NCBI GenBank assembly: GCA_020112395.1
Contig: JACCEK010000001.1
Coordinates: 496,001-560,000, forward strand
Reading direction: 5' to 3'
DNA from: Aerococcaceae bacterium DSM 111021
GTDB taxonomy: Bacteria > Bacillota > Bacilli > Lactobacillales > Aerococcaceae
Length of the DNA: 64,000 bases
The translations under genes and the position numbers were made by a program. The notes below the pieces were generated by a model. The model worked only from the letters and a program-made list of their open reading frames with translations. It searched no databases and was not told the DNA's origin. Positions 16,289 through 23,918 of the stretch are shown piece after piece. Numbering within the stretch: the first letter of the stretch is position 1; each line of letters begins with the position of its first letter.

Positions 16289-18462
16289 TATTCTCCCTCC
16301 TTCTCTTGTTTCATTTGTACTTCATAACCATCAAGTTCTGCTTGAGATAATTGGGATGTTGCAATCTCACGATAAACTTGGCTTGTTTCCATTAATTCTA
16401 AGTGGTTACCAATACCAGCGACATTTCCTTCATCAAGAACTATGATTTGTTCAGCATCTAAAATTGTACTGATACGTTGAGCAACAATAATAATTGCTGC
16501 ATCAGAGACACGTTCATTTAAAGCTTGACGAAGTGATGCATCAGTTTTGTAGTCTAGAGCAGAGAAACTATCGTCAAAGATAAACACTTTAGGCTGTTTT
16601 GCAATCGCACGAGCGATAGATAAACGTTGTTTTTGTCCACCTGAAATATTCCCTCCACCTTGAGAGATACGCTCTTTATATCCACGTTCTTTATCTTCAA
16701 TGAATTCAGTTGCATGCGCAATCTCAGCAGATTCTTCGCGAACATCATCAGAAAGTGATTCGACTCCGTATCCAATATTGCTTTCAATAGTTCCTGAGAA
16801 TAATACTGCTTTTTGCGGTACATAACCGATAATATCTCGTAATTGATGTTGACTAATATCTCTGATATCAACACCATCAATCTTGATTGATCCTTCTGAA
16901 ACATCATAGAATCTCATTAAAAGGTTAAGAATCGTTGACTTACCACTTCCTGTACCACCAATGATGGCCGTTGTCTTTCCAGGTTCAGCAATAAAATTAA
17001 GGTCACTAATTACATTATTATCAGCTCCAGTGAATTTGAAACTGACATCAGTGAATTCAACAACACCTTTAGGTGTTTCAATCAATGTCACTTCTTCTTT
17101 GTCATTAATAGATAAAGGTGTATCTAATATTTCTTGGATACGTTCTCCAGAAACGATTGCACGTGGAATCATAATTGACATCATTGTTAACATGAAGAAA
17201 GAGAATATAACTTGCATTGTATATGTTATGAATGCCATCATTTCCCCTACTTGCATTAGCCCGTCTCCGATTCGGTGACTACCTACCCAAATAATTAGAA
17301 CAGAAATTCCGTTTGCAATAAGCAATAAAATAGGGTTCATTAACGCCATTGTACGTCCAACAAAGATATAACTATTACGTAAGTCTTTGTTTGCACCATC
17401 GAAACGTTCTGATTCTAAATCTTGGCGTCCGAACGCACGGATAACTTGTAATCCTGTTAGGATTTCTCTAGCGGATAAGTTAACCTTATCAATTTGCTTT
17501 TGTAAAATTTGGAATCTAGGTATTACAACACTCATTAAGATTCCCATTAATACTCCAACAAGAGACAATGCTAAGATTGTTATCCAAGACATTGCAATTT
17601 GTGATTGGAACACGTAGATTAATGCACCAATTGCTAACATTGGTGAGAATAGTACAACTCTAAAGAATACGGTAATAACCATTTGAACTTGTTGCACATC
17701 ATTCGTTCCACGCGTAATTAGTGAAGCAGTTGAGAATTTTTCCATCTCTTCATTAGAGAACTGAAGCACTTTTTCATAAGATTTCGCTCTCAATCCACTA
17801 CCAACTTTTGCTCCAACTACAGCTGCTACATAAGCAGCTAATGCTCCACCACCAAAAGCTACCAATGCTATAAGCAACATTTGCCCACCTTGGGTCAGAA
17901 CATAGTTAATTTGAGCTCCACTTAAGTCCCCACCTGCTTCTTCAGTTGTTGCTATAACAGATTGAATTGCTGAAGAATGGACCATCGCTGGTCCAAGTGT
18001 ATTCATCTGTTCAACGTATTCATCACGCATACCAGATAAATCAGTCGTTTCAGAACCCGTATTTTCTTGTGCTGCAACTTCTAACTCTTCTTCAGACATT
18101 GTAGATACTGTTTGATACATAGCTAATGGAACTTCAAAACTTTGACTTAGCGATTCCATTTTATCTTCATCGTTTTTGACAGTATCTTTTATTGTATAAT
18201 TGCCATTATCACTCTGTGTAAAATTTTCCTCAATTAATTGCTGTTCTTCCGGTAGAAGTAACATCTCAAATTCTGTCATGGAATCTGATGTCATTTCTAA
18301 TGGAACAGCTAATTCTACCCCACTATTTTGTATCCCCACGTCTACTAAATTTGATGTATAAGTTGGTAACAATAATGTTGTAAAAGCCTGTATAAAATGA
18401 GCAACAAGAGCAATAATTACCCACTTCCAATGAGGTTTTAAATGATTAATTAAATTTTTCAT
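16288..18462 (-). CDS. ABC exporter half-transporter with degenerate ATPase site
   Basis: A 724-residue ABC exporter partner. After the first membrane helix there is an insertion of about 150 residues (residues 38-190), acidic and rich in Met/Thr/Ser, predicted outside the cell. Five more membrane helices follow, then the ATPase with Walker A GGTGSGKST and signature NISGGQKQRLSIARA. Walker B is VFIFDDSFSALD: aspartate replaces the catalytic glutamate, as in the regulatory subunit of heterodimeric exporters. It lies six bases after the marR gene and overlaps its partner. Confidence 0.88.
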   Translation of the reverse strand: MKNLINHLKPHWKWVIIALVAHFIQAFTTLLLPTYTSNLVDVGIQNSGVELAVPLEMTSDSMTEFEMLLLPEEQQLIEENFTQSDNGNYTIKDTVKNDEDKMESLSQSFEVPLAMYQTVSTMSEEELEVAAQENTGSETTDLSGMRDEYVEQMNTLGPAMVHSSAIQSVIATTEEAGGDLSGAQINYVLTQGGQMLLIALVAFGGGALAAYVAAVVGAKVGSGLRAKSYEKVLQFSNEEMEKFSTASLITRGTNDVQQVQMVITVFFRVVLFSPMLAIGALIYVFQSQIAMSWITILALSLVGVLMGILMSVVIPRFQILQKQIDKVNLSAREILTGLQVIRAFGRQDLESERFDGANKDLRNSYIFVGRTMALMNPILLLIANGISVLIIWVGSHRIGDGLMQVGEMMAFITYTMQVIFSFFMLTMMSIMIPRAIVSGERIQEILDTPLSINDKEEVTLIETPKGVVEFTDVSFKFTGADNNVISDLNFIAEPGKTTAIIGGTGSGKSTILNLLMRFYDVSEGSIKIDGVDIRDISQHQLRDIIGYVPQKAVLFSGTIESNIGYGVESLSDDVREESAEIAHATEFIEDKERGYKERISQGGGNISGGQKQRLSIARAIAKQPKVFIFDDSFSALDYKTDASLRQALNERVSDAAIIIVAQRISTILDAEQIIVLDEGNVAGIGNHLELMETSQVYREIATSQLSQAELDGYEVQMKQEKEGE

Positions 18463-18468
18463 ATAATA

Positions 18469-18924
18469 CTACTTTTCCTCACTCTCTATTTTTATTTTAT
18501 TTATAACTTTAGTTAGTCGATTCCCAGTATCAACGAACACACGAATCTCATCTTCGGTAAATTCTTCAAAAATGATTTTCATCGAATTTTCCATATTTTG
18601 AGTTACTTGTTCATAATTTTTAATACCATCCGCGGATAATCTAAGGAAAATATTCCGTCGATCCTCTGGGTTATCTTCTTGGATGAGCCATGCTTTTTGG
18701 ACTAATCCTTTAACTGTTCTTGATATTGCTGGCGAAGAGACATTCATCAAATTAGCTAATTCGCGAGATGTCAGTAATGTATCGTCTTCATTATGGTTTT
18801 TCTGTAGATGATATAACACTTTAAACTCACTTTTCGACATAACTGTACGACCTTGGACCTCAGCAGCTCGAGAAAACATTTGCGACATGCTGTACATTTG
18901 ATGTACTAACTGGCGCTTGTTCAC
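18469..18924 (-). CDS. MarR-family transcriptional regulator
   Basis: A 151-residue winged-helix dimeric regulator. The DNA-recognition region is LTSRELANLMNVSSPAISRTVKGLVQKAWL with the wing DNPEDRRNIFLRLSADG. It is the first gene of an operon with the heterodimeric ABC exporter, the classic layout for a repressor relieved by the exported compound. Two matching palindromes lie directly upstream and are its likely operators. Confidence 0.9.
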   Translation of the reverse strand: MNKRQLVHQMYSMSQMFSRAAEVQGRTVMSKSEFKVLYHLQKNHNEDDTLLTSRELANLMNVSSPAISRTVKGLVQKAWLIQEDNPEDRRNIFLRLSADGIKNYEQVTQNMENSMKIIFEEFTEDEIRVFVDTGNRLTKVINKIKIESEEK

Positions 18925-18945
18925 TATAACACCTCCTCAAATAAC

Positions 18946-18974
18946 TTAACTTCGTTAATAGTTAACCTTGTTAA
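18946..18974. promoter_or_regulatory. Twin MarR operator palindromes
   Basis: Two copies of TTAAC-N3-GTTAA lie at 18946-18958 (TTC core) and 18962-18974 (CTT core), with centres 16 bp apart. They sit 22 bases before the marR start codon, where a repressor would block the promoter. This gives an autoregulation site for the MarR-ABC operon. Confidence 0.7.
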
Positions 18975-19055
18975 TTATAGACTAGTTCAATATTGGAATC
19001 AAGCAAATCATTTAAAATTATTAAGTTCAACTTCGCAATAAAATATATAAAAAAA

Positions 19056-19082
19056 GAGCACCTCCTACTGGGGAAGGTACTC
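19056..19082 (-). terminator. Terminator after nagE
   Basis: GAGCACCTCC (19056-19065) pairs imperfectly with the segment 19071-19082, followed by T-rich sequence on the minus strand. Confidence 0.65.
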
Positions 19083-19100
19083 TAATTTAAGGCTTATAAA

Positions 19101-20588
19101 TTAAGACTGAGTGTCGACTATATCTTGTAGTGCATCAGCTACAGATTGAACATTTGTCCCAACGATAACTTGTAAGTTTTTCTTATCTACAACGTTAACT
19201 CCGGGTACACCTGTTCCTTTAATTTTATTCACATCAACTGTATCAGTATCATTCAACGTTAAGCGTAAACGAGTGGCACAGTTGGTAATATCTGCAATAT
19301 TTTCTTTACCGCCTAAAGCGTCATATATTATTGCAGCTTGCTTCTCTTCTTTTGTTAGTGGTTTTGAACTTGTTGTTGTGGTTTTTGTAGGACTTTCGTC
19401 TGCTACACTCATTTGCTCATCTAACGGACCTTTTCGTCCTGGTGTTGCTAAATCAAATTTCTTTATAACAAATGTAAAGACTACATAATAGATTAGCCCC
19501 ACGACAGCCCCTTGTACCATTAACATCCATGGGTTATTCGCAAGTGGCAAGCCCTGTGATAGTAAAAAGTCAATGGCCCCTGCTGAAAATCCAAATCCTG
19601 CAGTCCATTGCATAAATGCCGCAAATGCAACCGATAATGCTGTTAATACAGCATGAACAAAATAAAGTGCCGGTGCAACAAACATAAATGCAAACTCAAT
19701 CGGTTCAGTAACTCCTGTAACAAAGGCTGCGACACCACCAGCTAAGAATAGAGAAAATACTTGGCTTCTATACTTACTGTTGGATTGTTGCCACATTGCA
19801 ATACCTGCTGCTGGTAGTCCAAACATAAAGACTGGGAAGAATCCAGCTTGATACATACCTGTTATCCCTAGTTCCCCTGTTCCACTCCAAAAGTTACCGA
19901 TATCATTAATACCAATTAAGTCAAACCAGAATACTGCGTTTAAAGCATGGTGTAAACCAGTTGGAATTAATAGTCGGTTGAAGAATGCGTATAGACCAGC
20001 ACCGATCCAGCCTAGATTCGTAAAGGCTTCCCCTAATGAAACTAATGCACCAAATAAGATTGGCCATACGAATAGTAAGATAAGTGATACACCCAACATA
20101 GCTATTCCTGTTAATATTGGCACTAAACGGCGCCCTGAGAAGAAAGCAAATGCCATTGGTAGTGTTGTTCTGCTGAAGCGATTATAAATTTCTGCAGCCA
20201 CTACACCTGATATTAATCCAAAGAATACGTTACCGTTAGTTGATTGCTCAAAAGCAATATTAACCTCTTCAAGTGGTGTATTCGTTAACATTGCTACAGT
20301 TCCAGATGACAGTATTGTAATTAAAGTCAAGAATGCAACTAATCCAGCAATTGCAGATGCTCCATCTCGATCTTTAGTCATTCCAAGTGATACACCTATC
20401 GCAAATAATATTCCAAGGTTATCAAGAATAGCTCCCCCGGCAGCAATCAGAAATGCTGCAATTTGACTTTCTCCACCCCAGCCACTGGGATCAATAGCAT
20501 AACCAATCCCTAACATAAGTGCAGCAAGAGGTAATACAGCAACGGGTAACATTAATGAACGTCCTAGACGTTGTAAATATCCCATCAT
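19101..20588 (-). CDS. nagE: PTS EIICB component, N-acetylglucosamine type
   Basis: A 495-residue permease of the glucose-type PTS with the EIIC membrane domain first (residues 1-375) and EIIB last (about 405-495). The EIIC has LIPTGLHHALNAVFWFD and INDIGNFW, which I know from GlcNAc-specific NagE proteins, and the ligand motif GVTEPIEFAF. The EIIB cysteine is in ITNCATRLRLTLND. There is no EIIA. The start at 20588 places TAGGAG nine bases upstream; the frame is open to 20597. Glucose or maltose types are less likely alternatives. It is monocistronic, with a CcpA-type site near the promoter. Confidence 0.82.
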   Translation of the reverse strand: MMGYLQRLGRSLMLPVAVLPLAALMLGIGYAIDPSGWGGESQIAAFLIAAGGAILDNLGILFAIGVSLGMTKDRDGASAIAGLVAFLTLITILSSGTVAMLTNTPLEEVNIAFEQSTNGNVFFGLISGVVAAEIYNRFSRTTLPMAFAFFSGRRLVPILTGIAMLGVSLILLFVWPILFGALVSLGEAFTNLGWIGAGLYAFFNRLLIPTGLHHALNAVFWFDLIGINDIGNFWSGTGELGITGMYQAGFFPVFMFGLPAAGIAMWQQSNSKYRSQVFSLFLAGGVAAFVTGVTEPIEFAFMFVAPALYFVHAVLTALSVAFAAFMQWTAGFGFSAGAIDFLLSQGLPLANNPWMLMVQGAVVGLIYYVVFTFVIKKFDLATPGRKGPLDEQMSVADESPTKTTTTSSKPLTKEEKQAAIIYDALGGKENIADITNCATRLRLTLNDTDTVDVNKIKGTGVPGVNVVDKKNLQVIVGTNVQSVADALQDIVDTQS

Positions 20589-20714
20589 TTTATACATCTC
20601 CTATTCTCCATGTAACGTTATTATTAAATCAATAAAAACATAATTTCTTTTATATCAATTCTATAGAGACACAGCTTTGTTATATTGTATCCTCCTTATT
20701 TTTGATAGTCAGTG

Positions 20715-20772
20715 TGAACACATGTTCATTAAACCGCTTACATAATTATAACAAAGACCGTTTATAATTCAA
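20715..20772 (-). promoter_or_regulatory. nagE promoter with cre-like site and a second palindrome
   Basis: On the minus strand TTGAAT (20767-20772), a 16-base spacer and TATAAT (20745-20750). Immediately downstream is TGTAAGCGGTTTAA (20729-20742), one mismatch from the CcpA cre consensus TGWAANCGNTNWCA. Next to it is TGAACA-CA-TGTTCA (20715-20728 on the plus strand), a perfect 6+6 inverted repeat that suggests a second, substrate-specific repressor. Confidence 0.62.
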
Positions 20773-20884
20773 ATAATATTGTTATATTGGCGCCTAATTG
20801 AGTGTTTGGAATCACTTCGTTGGATATTATCAAAATCCTTCGTTGAGCAACTTATTAATCATTACATTGAGCCACTTCACTATC

Positions 20885-21517
20885 TTAAATTTTTACAATC
20901 CTTGTACCATGTAATTCTGTCACTGATAAAGCGTCTGCAATGGTTTGACTATTCTCATAAGTAATCCCTCCGCCAGGCAATATTGTGATTCGCTGTCCGC
21001 TATATTCAACTAATTTTAAGAGATATGGTAAATTTTCTTCAATTGTCGACCCTTCTTGTCCACCATGAGTCAGTATTCTCATGACTCCACGCTCTGCAAG
21101 CCAATTTATCGCGTCATTTTGTAATGACTTTTTAATTTCATCAAAAGCCATATGATAGGTTACTTCAAATGGTTTAGCTGCCTTAAGCAGTTCATTCATA
21201 ACTTCTTCATCAATCCATCCATCGCGAACCGCTCCAAAGACAACACCTTTAATTCCGGTATATTTAAGTGCTAAGATATCACGACACATTGTTAATACTT
21301 CTTCTTTAGTGTACTTAAAGTCGCCACCCCTTGGACGAATCATGACCACTACTTCAGTATCATGTTGACTAGCATATTCAATAGTAGTTTGGATTACACC
21401 ATATGATGGTGTCGTCCCTCCTACAGCCAAATTATCGCAAAGTTCAATCCGATTTGCCCCAGCAGCAATTGCTTTAGGAATATTCGTAAAATTTTCAGCA
21501 CAAAACTCTCTGATCAT
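20885..21517 (-). CDS. cutC: CutC family protein
   Basis: A 210-residue TIM-barrel protein of the CutC family. Family signatures are plain: REFCAENFTNIPKAIAAGANRIELCDNLAVGGTTPSYG, VMIRPRGGDF, VFGAVRDG, VTYHMAFDE and RILTHGGQEGS. CutC was named for copper homeostasis, but the enzyme activity is unknown. The start at 21517 follows AGGAGG by six bases; the frame extends to 21550 without another good site. No copper genes are nearby. Confidence 0.9.
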   Translation of the reverse strand: MIREFCAENFTNIPKAIAAGANRIELCDNLAVGGTTPSYGVIQTTIEYASQHDTEVVVMIRPRGGDFKYTKEEVLTMCRDILALKYTGIKGVVFGAVRDGWIDEEVMNELLKAAKPFEVTYHMAFDEIKKSLQNDAINWLAERGVMRILTHGGQEGSTIEENLPYLLKLVEYSGQRITILPGGGITYENSQTIADALSVTELHGTRIVKI

Positions 21518-21753
21518 TGTCTCCCTCCTAATCATTATGTCTTTGTTCATTTGTTATAATATATTTTCATTTTTAAATAAAGATAACGGTAACTGGTTTA
21601 ATCTGATACTTTACACCTCGTTCCTATTTCGAGCGACACAATAGCTCTTATCTGTAGTTTATTTTTGCTTTGAAGAGTAGAATTTTGTATTATACAATTT
21701 CACTTGACTACAAAAAATCACATCACCATAATTTCCGCAATGTGCGTGACATC

Positions 21754-22317
21754 TTATTTAGATAAAAGCTCTTTTATATCGTCTTTTTTAATGTCTGAAA
21801 TTGATTTCATTGGATTTGGTTTATCATTGTAGGAAGCGAGGTCTTTTTCGTAGTATGAACATGATAACCAACGACCTTCCTTAAACCCAACATTACGAAA
21901 GACTCCAGCCAATCTAAAGCCTAATTTTTCATGAAGGTTTTCGCTTGCACTATTGTTTTCTGTTACAAGACCGTACACTGTATGAATACCTTGTAACTTA
22001 CAAAGTTCAAGCAACTTTTCATACAACTGACGCCCTCCCCCTAAACCTTTTGCTTTAGAATCAGTATAGACGCTCAACTCCGCTGTCCAATTATATCCTG
22101 CTCTTTCAGCAAATCGGTGTGCATATGCGTAACCTAATATCTCATCATCAACTTCACAAACAATACATGCGTAATTTTGTATAATGCTTTCCAAACGAGT
22201 TTCAAACTCCTCAGGTGTTGGCATCTTGTGTTCAAACGTTATTGGTGTCTCTATGTATTGTCTGTATATATTCCAAATGTTTTTATAATCTTTTTGTTCC
22301 ACCATTCTAATAATCAA
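21754..22317 (-). CDS. GNAT N-acetyltransferase, phosphinothricin-acetyltransferase-like
   Basis: A 187-residue acetyl-CoA-dependent N-acetyltransferase. It matches the Pat/YwnH subgroup: ITFEHKMPTPEEFETRL, GYAYAHRFAERAGYNWTAELSVYT, the acetyl-CoA loop KGLGGGRQLY, and NNSASENLHEKLGFRLAGVFRNVGFKEGRW. Members acetylate methionine sulfoximine, phosphinothricin or related amines; the natural substrate here is unknown. It stands alone between cutC and ppdR, with about 230 bases upstream of cutC in which I see no gene. Confidence 0.85.
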   Translation of the reverse strand: MIIRMVEQKDYKNIWNIYRQYIETPITFEHKMPTPEEFETRLESIIQNYACIVCEVDDEILGYAYAHRFAERAGYNWTAELSVYTDSKAKGLGGGRQLYEKLLELCKLQGIHTVYGLVTENNSASENLHEKLGFRLAGVFRNVGFKEGRWLSCSYYEKDLASYNDKPNPMKSISDIKKDDIKELLSK

Positions 22318-22397
22318 ACTAATACCTCACATACTTAATTTTTCTTCTTATTATAATATACTAAGGATTAGTTAGCACGTAAATATATTCAAAAAAA

Positions 22398-22422
22398 GAA
22401 CCAGACATTGTTAGTCTAGTTC
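22398..22422 (-). terminator. Terminator of the ppdK-ccpN-ppdR operon
   Basis: GAACCAGAC (22398-22406) pairs with GTCTAGTTC (22414-22422), with one G-U, followed by seven T residues on the minus strand. Confidence 0.85.
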
Positions 22423-22428
22423 GTTATA

Positions 22429-23265
22429 TTACTTATCATCTAAGTCAATTTGATGTTTCTTAAATTCTTGAATAACATGTTCAGCCATTTCTTCAATCGA
22501 TTGATTTTCTACGCTAATAATATGAGCGCCAATTTTGTTAAACAAATCATTGGCGAACATTAATTCTGTTTTTACCCTCTCAATATTTGAATACGTTGCT
22601 TTCTCATCTAATCCAAGAAACTTTACTCGTTCTTTTCGGATATCACTAATATACTTAGGTGAAGCCGCTAAACCAAATATTCTTCCACTTGGCACATCAT
22701 ATATTTCTTTAGGAATATTCGCTTCAGGAAAAATTGGCAAATTAGCTACTTTATATCCTTTATTCGCTAAATACATACTTAATGGTGTCTTTGATGAACG
22801 TGATACACCAAGAATAACAATATCTGCTAACTTAAACCCTCGTCTGTTTTGTCCATCATCATACTTTACTGCGAATTCTATTGCTTGAATTCGTCTGAAA
22901 TATTGATCATCAAGTTGATGTAAACTACCACTTTGTTCCGATGGGTTTTTACCAGTTAAAGTTGCGATATGCTGAATCAATCCATGAATTGGGTTAAAAT
23001 AATACATATCTTCTTTATTTGTAAATTCTTGTGCGAATTGATGTAATTCTTCATTAACCAATGTCGCGATGACTGTCGCCTCATGCTTTGCCGCATCTCC
23101 TAAAATTTCTGATAATTCATCTAAGGTATTAATAAACGGAAATCGTTTAACGCTCATTTCATTCAATGTTGGAAACTGTGCAAGAGCAGCATTTGTCACT
23201 CGAATAGCTGTTTCACCTACAGAATCTGATATAACATAAATTGTTTGGTAATTTTCTTCTTGCAT
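22429..23265 (-). CDS. ppdR: Pyruvate, phosphate dikinase regulatory protein (bifunctional kinase/phosphorylase)
   Basis: A 278-residue DUF299 protein that inactivates PPDK by ADP-dependent phosphorylation and reactivates it by Pi-dependent dephosphorylation. It has the N-terminal IYVISDSVGETA motif and the P-loop GVSRSSKTPLSMYLANKG followed by KVANLPIFPE. It starts on the last base of the ccpN stop (TAATG) and closes the operon with ppdK, its target. The homologue YqfL of Bacillus subtilis also follows ccpN. Confidence 0.92.
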   Translation of the reverse strand: MQEENYQTIYVISDSVGETAIRVTNAALAQFPTLNEMSVKRFPFINTLDELSEILGDAAKHEATVIATLVNEELHQFAQEFTNKEDMYYFNPIHGLIQHIATLTGKNPSEQSGSLHQLDDQYFRRIQAIEFAVKYDDGQNRRGFKLADIVILGVSRSSKTPLSMYLANKGYKVANLPIFPEANIPKEIYDVPSGRIFGLAASPKYISDIRKERVKFLGLDEKATYSNIERVKTELMFANDLFNKIGAHIISVENQSIEEMAEHVIQEFKKHQIDLDDK

Positions 23266-23885
23266 TAAGAATCCTCCCCCGAACTCAATTCTACTAATAA
23301 ATCTACGATATTTGTCTTAGACATTTTACCTATTACTTGATTATCAGAACTAATAACGGGTAATGAGTCAATTTGGTGCTTTGAAATTAACTGGGCTGCT
23401 TTTAACACTGTCATCTCTGGCGTTACAGCAATTATGTTAGGCATTCGTGTCATAACAATTGCCACAGCAGTCTTGTCAGCCTGGCCAGCTATTAAACTTC
23501 GCAATAAATCTTTTCTTGATACGACACCAATTAAAGCTTTAGACTCTGATTCAACAACATATAATGAGCCGACATTGTACATAAACAAAGACGTAATCGC
23601 ATCATTCACCATTGTATCTGGATAGACAATGACAGGTTGAATCATCACATCAGAAACTTTATATCGATTAAAATGCTCAAATAAGAGTGATTGAGGTTCT
23701 AAGCCCGAATATATATAGCCTACTTTTGGTCTTGCATCTAGAACACCCGTCATTGTTAAGACAGCTAAATCACTTCTTAATGTTGACTTAGCTAAGCCTA
23801 TCTTCTCAGCAATAATGTCACCACTAACTGGCTCGTTCTCTTTAACAATTTCAACTATTTGTTGTTGCCGTGATGTGAAATTCAT
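23265..23885 (-). CDS. ccpN: CcpN-like transcriptional repressor, HTH plus two CBS domains
   Basis: A 206-residue regulator: an N-terminal winged helix (residues 1-60, with GDIIAEKIGLAKSTLRSDLAVLTMTGVLDARPKVGY) and a tandem CBS pair (about 75-200, with MFMYNVGSLYVV and SKHQIDSLPVIS repeats) that senses nucleotides. CcpN of B. subtilis represses gluconeogenic genes during glycolysis. Placed between ppdK and ppdR, it probably controls this operon, coupling PEP synthesis to energy state. Confidence 0.88.
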   Translation of the reverse strand: MNFTSRQQQIVEIVKENEPVSGDIIAEKIGLAKSTLRSDLAVLTMTGVLDARPKVGYIYSGLEPQSLLFEHFNRYKVSDVMIQPVIVYPDTMVNDAITSLFMYNVGSLYVVESESKALIGVVSRKDLLRSLIAGQADKTAVAIVMTRMPNIIAVTPEMTVLKAAQLISKHQIDSLPVISSDNQVIGKMSKTNIVDLLVELSSGEDS

Positions 23886-23918
23886 TTTAGTTCCTCACTT
23901 TATCATCATTATTATCTG

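Noticed and set aside
16554-16907. 117-codon open frame on the minus strand inside the ABC exporter gene
   Set aside because: It lies in another frame of a clearly coding region (Walker A to Walker B of the 724-residue protein) and has no ribosome site or family match.
20760-20884. Repeat-like TTGAG motifs between nagE and cutC
   Set aside because: The three matches (TTGAGTG, TTGAGCAA, TTGAGCCA) are short and unevenly spaced; I cannot separate them from chance.
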